DNA from: Planctomycetota bacterium
Lineage (GTDB): Bacteria; Planctomycetota; UBA1135; GCA-002748355
DNA: 64,000 nt
Direction: 5' to 3'
NCBI GenBank assembly: GCA_027021385.1
Contig: JALUUL010000085.1
Span: forward strand, 1 to 64,000
Shown here: piece after piece, positions 35,285 to 44,134 of the stretch
How positions within the stretch are numbered: the stretch's first letter is position 1
How the letters are laid out: every line of letters starts with the position of its first letter
Made by a program: the position numbers and the translations under genes
The notes under the pieces: generated by a model
Database searches by the model: none
What the model was told of the DNA's origin: nothing
What the model saw: only the letters and a program-made list of their open reading frames with translations

Positions 35285-36552
35285 TTCACGACGAGTTCCG
35301 CGTGCAGGTATCCGGCTTCATGGAGCCTCTGGAGGACCGTGATCATCTTCTGACCGTCGATCCCGAGCGATTGGAGGGATTCGAGAAGGTCGCGCAGACT
35401 CCCTCCTCCCCCGATCTTCTTGGGCTTGTCGCCCTTGACGATGACGTCGATCGTCGTTCGGGTGACCTTTTCGGTCGTGCCCTCGCTGATGCCGGGCAGA
35501 GGCTGGCTCACGTATTCATCCTCGGTGACCTGGATCGTCAGGTCCGCGACCTGGACGATGCAGGGGCTGATCCGGACGTTCTCGCCAAGGATGATCGTTC
35601 CGGTCTTTTCATCGAGGACGACCCTCCCGGTGGGCGCGGGGGTGATCCGGATCTTGAAGATGTCCGCGACGACCCTGTTCAGCGCGTCCTCGTCCTTGGA
35701 GGACGGGTCCAGGCTGAGGGTGATCAGGTTCTTGTCGGTCATCTTCGCGAAGCCGATGTTCTTCGAGAGGAGATATTCGTTGATGGCCTGGACGGCCCGG
35801 CGGGTCGTCTCGAAGGAGTGTTTCCGGACCGTGAAGCAGAGTTCACCTCGTTCGTTGAGGATCTCGGGGTCGAGGTCCTCGACCGTCGGCTCGCAGATCC
35901 CCCCCGAGGGGATCGAGGCGACGGTCGGGTGGTTCCTCGTGACCTTCGCGTTCGAACCCTTGGCCTGGAAACCCCCGATGATCAACGGGCCGCCGGCGAG
36001 GGCGTAGACCTCGTTCCCGTAGGCGTCACGCAGTTCGGTCGTGAGCAGCGTTCCTCCGCGAAGCGAGGTCGCCTCCCCGATCGAGGAGACGAGCACGTCC
36101 AGGTTCGTGCCGTGATGGGCGAAAGGGGGGAGTTCGGCTTCCACGCGGACGAGGGCTATGTTCCCCGAGGCGACAGCGTCCGTGCGAACCCTCATTCCCC
36201 GCCTGGCCAGGTAGTTGACGAGAGCCTGGCGGGCGGCGACGGTTCCATCGCCTGTCCCCTTCAACCCTGTGACGATTCCGATCCCCTCCAGGCGGTTCTT
36301 TCGGACCCCCTGGATCTGGAGGATCTCGGCGAGCCTGAGGGAGGGTTCTCCCCCTTTGGCGGGGGCGGTCGCCGGAGGAGGCGGGTTCTTGCCGGCGGGG
36401 CGAAGGTCCTGGGAAGCGCCTGTTTCGACCTTGGGATTTTCCGAGAGGGTGGGCGAGGACCCCGGCCGCGGGGAGGGCGAAGGCGCCTGGCCCGTCAGGA
36501 TCGGGCCCGTGAGCAGGAGGGCGAGGATCGGAAGGAATGTTCGCATGTTCAC
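35281..36552 (-). CDS. flgI: Flagellar P-ring protein FlgI
   Basis: Forms the peptidoglycan bushing around the rod. Conserved core from about residue 75: IQGVRKNRLEGIGIVTGLKGTGD, NIALVRVEAELPPFAHHGTNLDV, and the C-terminal SLRDLLESLQSLG. A signal sequence (about 3-22) is followed by an unusual Pro/Ser/Ala-rich stretch (about 23-72) before the folded domain. The start is GTG 36552 or, two codons on, ATG 36546. Total 423 residues against about 365 in E. coli, the difference being that linker. Confidence 0.96.
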   Translation of the reverse strand: MNMRTFLPILALLLTGPILTGQAPSPSPRPGSSPTLSENPKVETGASQDLRPAGKNPPPPATAPAKGGEPSLRLAEILQIQGVRKNRLEGIGIVTGLKGTGDGTVAARQALVNYLARRGMRVRTDAVASGNIALVRVEAELPPFAHHGTNLDVLVSSIGEATSLRGGTLLTTELRDAYGNEVYALAGGPLIIGGFQAKGSNAKVTRNHPTVASIPSGGICEPTVEDLDPEILNERGELCFTVRKHSFETTRRAVQAINEYLLSKNIGFAKMTDKNLITLSLDPSSKDEDALNRVVADIFKIRITPAPTGRVVLDEKTGTIILGENVRISPCIVQVADLTIQVTEDEYVSQPLPGISEGTTEKVTRTTIDVIVKGDKPKKIGGGGSLRDLLESLQSLGIDGQKMITVLQRLHEAGYLHAELVVK

Positions 36553-36577
36553 TCGGTCGCTCGGGGACGAATGGGGT

Positions 36578-37222
36578 TCAGAAAGGCCAGACCAGCCACC
36601 AGGCGGTTTCGATCAACTTCCCGATCGGGCCTCGCGAGTTAAACTCGGAGTTCTTTCCCTTCCCGATGATGGAGACCTTAGCCTCGGCGACCTGGCTCGA
36701 CTCGATCGTGTTCTCGGCCGTGATGTCGACCTGGCGGATGACTCCGGAGAGCCGAAGGATCTTCTCTTCGTCGTCGACGAAGATTGCACGTTGGCCGCGG
36801 ATGACGAGATTCCCGTTCGGCAGGACGTCCGCGACGGTCACCGCGACGCGTGCCTCGAAGGTCGTATCGCGTTCCTGTTTGGCCTTTCCTTCCTGGATCC
36901 TGTTCGACCGGATGTCTATGTCGGGGAGGATGCCCGCCTTGAAGGCGTTGGTTTTGATGTCGAAGGATTCGAGACTCGCTGCGAGCGAGGTCTTCGCATA
37001 CCGGGCGGTCTTGTCCTCCTGGATGACATAGTGCTCTTCCTTGATCAGGATCGTCAGGATGTCCCCGATCGCCCGGGCGGTGTGGTCGGCGATCAGGTTG
37101 TGGACGCCTCCGGCCTTCCTCGCACGCGCGAAGAGGGACTGGGCCTGCGCCGTTCCCGCGATCCAACCCGCGGCCAGGAGGAAAAGGGCGGACATGAGTC
37201 GTTTGACGGAGAAGGGTTTCAT
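36578..37222 (-). CDS. flgH: Flagellar L-ring protein FlgH
   Basis: Outer-membrane ring of the basal body, 214 residues. Conserved LFARARKAGGVHNLIADHTARAIGDILTILI (shown in parts, about 30-60), GNLVIRGQRAI and the C-terminal GxxxNxEF-like region are present. Normally FlgH is a lipoprotein anchored by a lipidated Cys. Here the signal segment (about 7-28) ends in AQAQ and the mature protein has no Cys, so lipid anchoring seems absent. ATG 37222 overlaps the flgA stop as ATGA. Confidence 0.94.
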   Translation of the reverse strand: MKPFSVKRLMSALFLLAAGWIAGTAQAQSLFARARKAGGVHNLIADHTARAIGDILTILIKEEHYVIQEDKTARYAKTSLAASLESFDIKTNAFKAGILPDIDIRSNRIQEGKAKQERDTTFEARVAVTVADVLPNGNLVIRGQRAIFVDDEEKILRLSGVIRQVDITAENTIESSQVAEAKVSIIGKGKNSEFNSRGPIGKLIETAWWLVWPF

Positions 37223-38250
37223 CGAGTTCCTCCGAAGACCCTCCGTGCGGGGGGAGTGACCAGGACGATGCCGGTGCCGTAGACCCTGGCGAAAATCGGT
37301 GCGGGGCGGGCTCCGATACGGACCGGGATGACCTGATCCTTGGATCCGTCCCTCTGGGCGATGCCCTGAGTCGTGATACGGACCTTTCCCGAGATCGAGA
37401 CGACGGTGACCTGGTCGCCCCGCCGGACGAGGGCCGGTCGGCTCAGGTCCGAGGGGGAGAGGATCGTTCCCGGTCGCAGATCCCGCGCGGCGACCAGACC
37501 CGAGACTTCCCCGGCGAAGCGGTAGGAGGGCTGAGCCCTCCCCGCGACGTCGATCCTTCTCGTCGTCAGGGAGTCGGGACCGACGGGATCGCCCTTCCGG
37601 ATCGGCCGGACGACGACGAGGGCCTCCCGATACCGGTGGATCCGGAAGGAGACGGGAACCGAGGTCACGGTCTCTCCGTCGATCTTGACATCGACCCGGA
37701 AGAAGGCGGACGCGGTCTGGAGCCTGCCGGTCGGAAGTTGTGCGACGAGTTCGCTCGAACGACGTCCGGCCGGCACGATCGCCGGGGCGGGACGGGACAG
37801 CGGCTCCCAGGTCGCGTCCGTCTCCCCCTCGTCCCGCAGAAGTGCCCGAAGCGTGCTCTCGGCCGTGCGGAGGAGGACTTCGGGTTCGATCCGCTCCTGG
37901 ATCGAGGAGACCTGGACCCTCTGTGCGCCGAAGATCGTGACCTTGTCCCGCCGAACCCCGTGCCGGACCAGAGCCTCCCGGATTTCCCGCGGTCCGATCC
38001 ACCGCGCCCATCTGCCCCGGGGCGCGCGCCCGAGCCGGATATCGGCGAGGGTGTCCGCGAACTCCCTGTCACGAGTCTCGATCCTCGCGAGGTCCCCGAG
38101 AAGGATCTCGTGCCCGCGGATCCTCGCGTCGGAGCGGAGGGTCAAACGGACCTCCGGGGCGGAGGCCTGGGGGCGGTCCGCCTCCTTCGAATCCTTCTGG
38201 ACGGGTAGGAAGAAGATTCCGGATAGGATCACCGTTGCCGGAAAGATCAT
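37219..38250 (-). CDS. flgA: P-ring assembly chaperone FlgA
   Basis: Periplasmic chaperone for FlgI. 343 residues, longer than E. coli FlgA (219), with an N-terminal extension of repeats before the SAF-type domain. C-terminal conserved parts: VVRPIRKGDPVGPDSL, GLVAARDLRPGTIL and RGDQVTVVSISGKVRI. An N-terminal signal segment (about 1-17) is short. AGGTG precedes the ATG at 38250. It is directly followed by flgH and flgI, the usual ring cluster. Confidence 0.9.
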   Translation of the reverse strand: MIFPATVILSGIFFLPVQKDSKEADRPQASAPEVRLTLRSDARIRGHEILLGDLARIETRDREFADTLADIRLGRAPRGRWARWIGPREIREALVRHGVRRDKVTIFGAQRVQVSSIQERIEPEVLLRTAESTLRALLRDEGETDATWEPLSRPAPAIVPAGRRSSELVAQLPTGRLQTASAFFRVDVKIDGETVTSVPVSFRIHRYREALVVVRPIRKGDPVGPDSLTTRRIDVAGRAQPSYRFAGEVSGLVAARDLRPGTILSPSDLSRPALVRRGDQVTVVSISGKVRITTQGIAQRDGSKDQVIPVRIGARPAPIFARVYGTGIVLVTPPARRVFGGTR

Positions 38251-38253
38251 CGG

Positions 38254-39045
38254 TCACCTCACGATGTTCGTGGTTTGGCTGAGCATCTGGTCGCTGGAGC
38301 GGATCGCGCGGCTGTTAACCTCGTAGGCCCGCTGCGCGACGATGAGGTTGACCAGTTCGCTGACCACCTCGACGTTTGAACGTTCGAGGAAGCCCTGCTG
38401 GAGTTCTCCGGTCCCCTGCGTCCCGGGATCAGTGATCAGTGGGGATCCGGAGGCCTCGGTGGCTCTCAGGAGGTTGCCGCCGAGGGAGAGGAGTCCGGAA
38501 GGGTTGACGAAGCGGGCAAGTTGGAGCTTGCCCAAGGGGGTCGACTTGTCGGTGCTGGAGGCCTGGACGACCTCGACCTGACCATCCCGGCCGATACTGA
38601 TCTGGATCGTGTCGGCGGGGATCTGGATGTCCGGGATGAGGCGGAGCCCGTCGACGGTCACGAGCCGCCGATCCCTGTCGACCTGGAAGTGTCCGTCCCT
38701 CGTGTAGGCGATGGATCCGTCCGGCACCTGAACCTGGAAGAACCCGTCTCCCTTGATTGCGACATCGAGTTTCCGGTTCGTTCCCTCGAGGTTTCCAGAC
38801 TCGAAGTTCATTGTCGTGCCCGAGATCTTGACGCCCGAGCCGAGCTGGATGCCGACGGGATTCGGGGTTCCGTTCGCCGTGTCGATGCCCGGCGACTTGA
38901 GGGTCACGTAGAGAAGATCCTGGAAGGTAGGTTGGATCTTCTTGAAGCCGGCGGTGTTGACGTTCGCGAGATTGTTGGAAATCGCGTCGACGTAGGTCTG
39001 CTGGGCCTTCATGCCCGTGGCTGCGGTATACAGGCTCTTGATCAC
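38254..39045 (-). CDS. flgG: Distal rod protein FlgG
   Basis: 263 residues, usual length. N-terminal SLYTAATGMKAQQTYVDAISNNLANVNTAGFK and the C-terminal NVEVVSELVNLIVAQRAYEVNSRAI are hallmark rod sequences. It forms the distal rod through the periplasm. The start is GTG at 39045 (minus strand), preceded by a 61-nt gap after flgF that shows no promoter. Confidence 0.97.
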   Translation of the reverse strand: MIKSLYTAATGMKAQQTYVDAISNNLANVNTAGFKKIQPTFQDLLYVTLKSPGIDTANGTPNPVGIQLGSGVKISGTTMNFESGNLEGTNRKLDVAIKGDGFFQVQVPDGSIAYTRDGHFQVDRDRRLVTVDGLRLIPDIQIPADTIQISIGRDGQVEVVQASSTDKSTPLGKLQLARFVNPSGLLSLGGNLLRATEASGSPLITDPGTQGTGELQQGFLERSNVEVVSELVNLIVAQRAYEVNSRAIRSSDQMLSQTTNIVR

Positions 39046-39106
39046 GGTCGTTCTCCGTTGCGTTTTCCCGTGTCCGTGAAGGAAGGAAGCACCTGTGGGT
39101 CACCCG

Positions 39107-39844
39107 CTAGCCGCGTGCCAACTGGTTCAATTGGTCGTTGACCTGCTCGATCATGCTCAGGGCGCGGGCCACAGTCTCGAAGTGGCGCTGGACGGAGATC
39201 ATTCCGACCAGCTCCTGGAGGCTGTTGACGTTGCTGTTCTCCAGATTGCGTTGCTGAATCAGAGAGAAGCGGTCGATCTCGGGAGTCCCGGAGGCTGCGG
39301 TCGGAAGGAACAGCCCGGCCCCCAGAGGGAAGAGCTTCCCCTTGTCTTCGAATCTCCAGAGTCCGATCGTCCCCGCCTGCGTCCCCGATGACTCGTCAGT
39401 GATCTCGCCTCGGCTCGAGATCCTCGGCGTGGAACCCGGAGGAAGTGTGACAGGGCGGAGGGAAGAATCGAGAACTTCGAATCCGCCCTGGGTGATGAGA
39501 CGCCCGTTCGGGTCGACCGTCAGAGTGCCGACACGGGTGAACAAGTTCGTAGTGTCGTTGCCGGGGTTCCGGACCCTGAGGAAACCCTCCCCCTGGATCG
39601 CGATATGGAGAGGGTTGTTCGTGAAGCGGATGTCCCCCTGCGAGAGATCCCCGTATTCGCGGAATCTCGGAATCGGCAAAGTCTCGCCTCTGGCCTTGTC
39701 GAACTGGATCGCGAAGGGTTCGAAGGCCCCGACACGTCTCTTGAAGGCCGTCGAGGAGAGGTTGGCCAGGTTGTTCGAGATCGAATTCTGCTTCTTGATG
39801 AGGGCCTGGAGGCTGGATGCGAGACTCAATTGGGCGGTGTCCAT
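39107..39844 (-). CDS. flgF: Flagellar rod protein FlgF
   Basis: Second rod-type protein of 245 residues, with a hook/rod N-terminus (LQALIKKQNSISNNLANLSSTAFKRR) and C-terminus (NSLQELVGMISVQRHFETVARAL). Central LHIAIQGEGFLRVR is typical of FlgF/FlgG. It is the proximal rod component next to FlgG in the operon and so is called FlgF, although rod paralogues are easily confused. Confidence 0.87.
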   Translation of the reverse strand: MDTAQLSLASSLQALIKKQNSISNNLANLSSTAFKRRVGAFEPFAIQFDKARGETLPIPRFREYGDLSQGDIRFTNNPLHIAIQGEGFLRVRNPGNDTTNLFTRVGTLTVDPNGRLITQGGFEVLDSSLRPVTLPPGSTPRISSRGEITDESSGTQAGTIGLWRFEDKGKLFPLGAGLFLPTAASGTPEIDRFSLIQQRNLENSNVNSLQELVGMISVQRHFETVARALSMIEQVNDQLNQLARG

Positions 39845-39862
39845 CTTGGGGCGGCCTCCGGA

Positions 39863-41833
39863 TCAACGGACGATGTTGAGCATTTCCGCGAGCACTTGGT
39901 CCGTAGTCGTGATGACGCGGGCATTCGCCTGGAATCCACGCTGCGCCTCGATCAGGCGCACGAACTCCTCGGCGATGTCAACGTTCGAGTTCTCGAGGGC
40001 CCCCGAGACGATGACGCCGGCTCCGGCGTTTCCCGCCGTCGTGAGGATCGCGTTGTCGGAGTTCGGCGATTCGAGGAACAGGGTGTCCCCGATCCGGTTC
40101 AACCCCCCTTCGTTCGGAAACAATGCGATCCGAAGGGTCGAGATGTTGCTGTTTTGGCCGTTGGAGTAGAAGCCCTGCAGCTCACCCGATTCGTTGAAAG
40201 CGACGTTCAGGAGAGTGCCGGCCGCGTAGCCGTCCTGGTCCGTCGCGGCGGCCGTCGCCTTGTCTCCGAGCATGCTGAGTCCATCGAAGGAGGAAGACGT
40301 GCCGAAATCGAGCTGGACGGATTGTGTCGTCGGGATTCCGTTGAACTGGAACGAGATGCTGGAGTCCGTGCCCGTTACGACGTTGAAGGAACCATCCGCG
40401 TTGAATCGGATCTCGTTGACGGTCGCATCCACGATTGTTCCTTCCGATGCGTCCATCTCCGTCTTGAGATGCCAGACCTTCTGGTCCGAGCTGTCACGGG
40501 TGAAGGTCATCGTGACGGGATGCGCCCGGCCCAGGCTGTCGTAGACGTCGATCGAGGTCGTCACCGTGTCCGGGCCGGTCCCGTCCGTCGTGACCTTGAA
40601 GGAGGTGTAGTTCGTCTTGGTCTTCGACGTGCCGTCGGCGATGAAGAGGGAGAGGCTCGCCTCTCCCTGCGTGTTCGAGGTCAAGGTAATCGTGCCGTCC
40701 GATGCGATCGCCGCGGTGGCGCCGGTCGCCGCTCCGCTGCTGTAGAGCGAGTTGATGAAGGTCACCAGGTCGCCGAGGGTCGTGCCGTCGTTCGAGGACC
40801 CGTAGGTGAACGTTCCGGCGACCTTGTTCCCCTGAGGATCCGTCCCCGAGATCTGGATCGTGTCTCCCGAGTTGTAGTCGGTGTTGTTGATCGTCAGGAG
40901 GTTCAGATCCGTCGTACTCTTGGCAGCCGACTGGGTTCCCGATGCGAGGACCGTGTCCAGGCCGAGGAACGAGAGGGTCGTCGTGTCGTTTCCGTGGTCG
41001 AACTTGATCGAGGCGTCCTTTCCGACCTTGTCCGTGGCGAACCGGAAGACGCCTCCGGATTCAGTGACGCTGATCCCGTTCGTCTGCCCCTCGATCCCCG
41101 AGATGAATTCCGCGAAGGTGACGCTGGCGAGGCTTCCACCGAAGTTCGCATCGTTGAAGGTGACTGTCTGCGGCGAGCCCCCGTTGACCGTGATCTTGAT
41201 CGTCTTGTTGTTCAAGGACGAGAGATCCATCGGAGAGGAGAAGGTCTTGGTGCTCGTCTTCGCGGCGGCGGTTCCCTCGTAGTAGGGGGATGAGGAGGAG
41301 ACGACCTCGGCCAGGGGGCCCGTGACCTTCGCGGGGAGCGAACCCTCGAAGGAGATCGAACTCGTCAAGTTGGCCGGAAGGGTTCCGGTCAGAGGGACCT
41401 GGATGTTGTTCCCGTCGGAACTCACGACCTGCATGCCGGTCCTCAGATCTACGAGGTTCCGGTTCGAATCGACGCCGAAGGCGCCGACCCTCGTGTAGTA
41501 GTTCGAAACGCCGTCGGTCAGGACGAAGAAGCCCCGACCCTTCATCGCCACGTCCAGGGGCCGGCCGGTGTTCAGGAAGGTGCCCTGGTTCGTGTTCGGG
41601 TCGATCGAACTCACCTGGGCGCCGAGCCCCACCTGCTTGGGGTTGATGCCTCCGCGGAGTCCGCTGGGGCCCTGGCCGGGCGAGATCGTCGAGGAGAGAA
41701 GATCGGAGAATGTCACCCGTGACCCCCAGAAGCCGGGGGTGTTCGCGTTCGCCAGGTTGTTACCGATGACGTCGATGAACTTCTGCTGCGCGCGCATTCC
41801 GGACAGGCCGGTGAACAGTGAGGTGCTGACCAT
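39863..41833 (-). CDS. flgE: Flagellar hook protein FlgE
   Basis: Major hook subunit. N-terminal LFTGLSGMRAQQKFIDVIGNNLANANTPGFW and C-terminal NSNVDIAEEFVRLIEAQRGFQANARV are conserved. The central part is a long Thr/Ser/Gly/Asp-rich beta domain (about 120-500), making 656 residues against about 400 in E. coli, as seen in many non-enteric bacteria. It follows flgD by 58 nt in the operon. Confidence 0.95.
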   Translation of the reverse strand: MVSTSLFTGLSGMRAQQKFIDVIGNNLANANTPGFWGSRVTFSDLLSSTISPGQGPSGLRGGINPKQVGLGAQVSSIDPNTNQGTFLNTGRPLDVAMKGRGFFVLTDGVSNYYTRVGAFGVDSNRNLVDLRTGMQVVSSDGNNIQVPLTGTLPANLTSSISFEGSLPAKVTGPLAEVVSSSSPYYEGTAAAKTSTKTFSSPMDLSSLNNKTIKITVNGGSPQTVTFNDANFGGSLASVTFAEFISGIEGQTNGISVTESGGVFRFATDKVGKDASIKFDHGNDTTTLSFLGLDTVLASGTQSAAKSTTDLNLLTINNTDYNSGDTIQISGTDPQGNKVAGTFTYGSSNDGTTLGDLVTFINSLYSSGAATGATAAIASDGTITLTSNTQGEASLSLFIADGTSKTKTNYTSFKVTTDGTGPDTVTTSIDVYDSLGRAHPVTMTFTRDSSDQKVWHLKTEMDASEGTIVDATVNEIRFNADGSFNVVTGTDSSISFQFNGIPTTQSVQLDFGTSSSFDGLSMLGDKATAAATDQDGYAAGTLLNVAFNESGELQGFYSNGQNSNISTLRIALFPNEGGLNRIGDTLFLESPNSDNAILTTAGNAGAGVIVSGALENSNVDIAEEFVRLIEAQRGFQANARVITTTDQVLAEMLNIVR

Positions 41834-41891
41834 TTCTTCTCTTCTTCCTGTAGATTCTCGATGGCTTGGTGATGGGGATGCGAGGGGATGC

Positions 41892-42356
41892 CTACTTGGA
41901 GCTTCCGCCGGACTTCTTCGGGGTCCGGCCCGCGAGGATCGCGACGACGCTGGCGAGGGGGTGGTCCTTGCCCTGGATCCGCAGCATGATCTCGCCCTGC
42001 TCGTTCACGGAGACGGACTCGACCACGCCCTTCTTGCGGGTTCCTTTCTCGCCGTCGATGAACTCGACCTGCTTCCCGATCATCGAGGCGCCCTGGCTGA
42101 GCCCGTTCATGCGGGCCAGGGCCCCCTGGAACTGGAGGAGGTTCAGGAGATTGTCGTTCAGCTCCTTCTGCTGCTCCATCGAGGAGAGCTGGCTCATCTG
42201 GGTCATCATGCTCCCGTTGTCCACCGGATCGAGCGGGGACTGGGCCCGGAGCTGGGTGATCAGGAGCTTGAGGAAGGGGTTTTCGGCGTATTTGGTCCGC
42301 TTCGTCGCGAAGATGTTGGCTCCGCCCGAAGCTCCTCCGATGCCCGTCGTTTCCAT
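41892..42356 (-). CDS. flgD: Hook-capping protein FlgD
   Basis: Scaffold that caps the growing hook. 154 residues with the N-terminal export and cap motif ENPFLKLLITQLRAQSPLDPVDN and MTQMSQLSSMEQQKELN. Only the first domain and a short OB-like part are present, without the FlgD tudor/FnIII extension of enterobacteria. It lies between fliK and flgE. Confidence 0.93.
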   Translation of the reverse strand: METTGIGGASGGANIFATKRTKYAENPFLKLLITQLRAQSPLDPVDNGSMMTQMSQLSSMEQQKELNDNLLNLLQFQGALARMNGLSQGASMIGKQVEFIDGEKGTRKKGVVESVSVNEQGEIMLRIQGKDHPLASVVAILAGRTPKKSGGSSK

Positions 42357-42371
42357 GGTCGATTCCTGTTT

Positions 42372-43424
42372 TCAGACGATGAGGTCGATGCCGCTGTCGG
42401 AGAATGCGACGAAGCGGATCTTCTCCCGCGGCGGGAGCAGGTCCGCACGTCGCGTGCCGTTCGAGGCGTCGAGGCGGGATCCCGGATGTCTGCGTTCGAA
42501 GTCCCGGGCCTCCTCGTTCCCCGTCTTCCGGTCCTGAGTCGAGATCTCGAGGTCCGCGATCTCGAGACCCTGGATCCGGAGCATCCGGGAAAGATCCTCG
42601 GTCGAGGTCCGAAGGAGGTCCGCGACGCTCCTCTTCTCCGCCCCGATCCTGAGTCTCAGGCGTCTTCCCTCGAGCTGGAGCTGGAGGCTGAGTCTTCCGA
42701 GGGCGGGGGGGTCGAGGAGGAGGTGCATTTCACCTCCCTCGCGGGAGAGGGCGAGAGCGATCCTGCGGATGATCGAATCCCGGTGTTCCTGGAGGGAGGG
42801 ATGTTCGAGTCCCCGGCTGCGGGCGGGCGGGGGAGGGGGAGCGGCGCGGGGCGCGGCGGAGGGGCTCCTGCGGGGAGCCTGGGAGATCCCCGTGGATGCC
42901 GCGGGGGCCGCGGTCCTGACCTGGGGGGCGGCGGAAACCGAGGGCGCGGCGACCTTCGCCCCGGCCCCCGGAGGCGAATCGAGGGGCGGTTGGAGTCCCG
43001 GAAGGGGCGTGGAGCGGATCGATCCGGGGCGTTCGGGCGGAATCTCCGAGGCCGGAGCGCGGAGCCTGCTCCCGGACCCTTCGGATCCTTTGGGGGGGAC
43101 TTCCCCGGGGGAGAGCGGCGGGGAGGCCTTTTCATCCGTCGGAAGGGATTCGGCCGGGAGGGTCGGATTCCCCGCCTTCTCCCCTCCCTTCGAGGCGCGG
43201 GATCTCGGTGCGGGCTCGAGGGGCGGGGGGGAAGCCGGACCGGGGACCGCTTCGGGTCCGTCCTCCTCCACCCGTCTTCCTCCCGGATCTCCGGAGGGCG
43301 TCTCCCTCCTCGGACGGGCGGCTTCCTTGAGGGTCCGCGGGAATCCTCCGGCCGTGGGCTTCCCGATGACCGGAAGGTCGTCGATCGCGATCTCGAGTCG
43401 TCCGAACGGGGTCATCTGCATCAT
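42372..43424 (-). CDS. fliK: Hook-length control protein FliK
   Basis: Molecular ruler secreted during hook building. 350 residues: a Pro/Ser/Ala/Glu-rich disordered N-terminal two thirds and a folded C-terminal switch domain (from about 230) with the Flg_hook pattern LLLDPPALGRLSLQL, RLRIGAEK and LRIQGLEIADLEI. ATG 43424 follows GGAGG with 5-6 nt; the frame extends upstream but is low complexity there. First gene of the hook operon, with a sigma-54-type promoter in front. Confidence 0.88.
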   Translation of the reverse strand: MMQMTPFGRLEIAIDDLPVIGKPTAGGFPRTLKEAARPRRETPSGDPGGRRVEEDGPEAVPGPASPPPLEPAPRSRASKGGEKAGNPTLPAESLPTDEKASPPLSPGEVPPKGSEGSGSRLRAPASEIPPERPGSIRSTPLPGLQPPLDSPPGAGAKVAAPSVSAAPQVRTAAPAASTGISQAPRRSPSAAPRAAPPPPPARSRGLEHPSLQEHRDSIIRRIALALSREGGEMHLLLDPPALGRLSLQLQLEGRRLRLRIGAEKRSVADLLRTSTEDLSRMLRIQGLEIADLEISTQDRKTGNEEARDFERRHPGSRLDASNGTRRADLLPPREKIRFVAFSDSGIDLIV

Positions 43425-43788
43425 GGGGGCCTCCGGAGCCGGATTCACAGATTCCGTGCCAGATCGAGGGAAGGGGTATGCGGGGCGGATGGAGCGGTGG
43501 GCCCTTGGGAATCGGAAGGCCGTTCCGGAAGCCCTTTCCCCGGGACGGGGGATCCGGAAAGACCTACCGGGTCCCTGCTCCGGTGGGGTCGCTCCGCGGT
43601 TCGGGAGGGAGGGGTTTGCCGGAGAGAGTCCGGTCGCATCGGGGGCTCGGGACCCGAGGAGGACGGGGAGGCGTTCCGGGACGGGTGCCGGGATTTTCGA
43701 CGTTTCTCCCCCCTTCTGTTCAAGGTTCCGGACGGGAGGCCGAAGATCAAGGTGGCGCTTCCCTCGAGGAGGTGCGGGAGTAACGAAG
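43425..43788. other. Divergent region between fliK and the FlgM-like gene
   Basis: 364 bp without a convincing gene. It holds the fliK promoter near 43436-43462 on the minus strand and, on the plus strand, a Shine-Dalgarno (43776-43780) before ATG 43789. A 120-codon minus frame (43445-43807) and a 102-codon plus frame (43478-43783) cross it but are low complexity and overlap the control sites. Confidence 0.4.
43436..43462 (-). promoter_or_regulatory. Sigma-54-type promoter of the fliK-flg operon
   Basis: Minus-strand CTGGCACGGAATCTGTGA: a perfect -24 element (TGGCACG, 43461-43455) and a -12 element CTGTG whose invariant GC appears as GT (43448-43447), spaced GG-N10-GT. The predicted start (about 43436) is just upstream of the fliK Shine-Dalgarno, giving a leader of about 12 nt. 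It is nearly the same sequence as the site before fliO. The GT instead of GC weakens the call. Confidence 0.5.
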
Positions 43789-44118
43789 ATGCAGATAGGA
43801 CGCACACCGATCGACAAGAGCCGCGAGAACCGGGAGGGCCGTCCGGTCGAACTCCCCCGCCCGGGGTTCACCCCGCCGGCGAAGGATGTCCCGGAATCTT
43901 TCCTTGTTCCCAGGGATGGGGTGGAGATCTCCGGGGACGGAGCCGCCCGGAACCGATTCGTCGACACGATGGTCCGCCGCCTGCGGGAGATGGATCGGGA
44001 AGGTCCCGACGCCGAGCGTCTAGAGGCCGTGGCAGAGCGGCTGGATTCCGGGCAACTGAACCGTCCGGAGGTGGTCCGGGAGGCCGCGAAGCGGCTTCTC
44101 GAACGCGGCCTCCTCTGA
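43789..44118 (+). CDS. flgM: FlgM-like anti-sigma-28 factor (putative)
   Basis: 109 residues: a disordered N-terminal half followed by DGVEISGDG and the helices RLEAVAERLDSGQLNRPEVVREAAKRLL. This is the arrangement of FlgM (D-V-x-IS motif, then R-x-I-x-x-G-x-Y/L-x-x-x-x-IAxxLL), which binds and holds FliA until export. The gene is divergent, between the fliA operon and the hook operon, and starts 8 nt after GGGAG. Sequence identity is low, so the role is probable rather than proven. Confidence 0.6.
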   Translation: MQIGRTPIDKSRENREGRPVELPRPGFTPPAKDVPESFLVPRDGVEISGDGAARNRFVDTMVRRLREMDREGPDAERLEAVAERLDSGQLNRPEVVREAAKRLLERGLL

Positions 44119-44134
44119 TCCCGCGAGAGGGGGT

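Noticed and set aside
43752-43775. TGGCGC on the plus strand before the FlgM-like gene as a sigma-54 site
   Set aside because: No -12 TTGC-type element at the right distance.
43445-43807. 120-residue minus-strand frame between the FlgM-like gene and fliK
   Set aside because: Low-complexity Pro/Ser/Arg sequence that crosses both the FlgM-like start and the fliK promoter.
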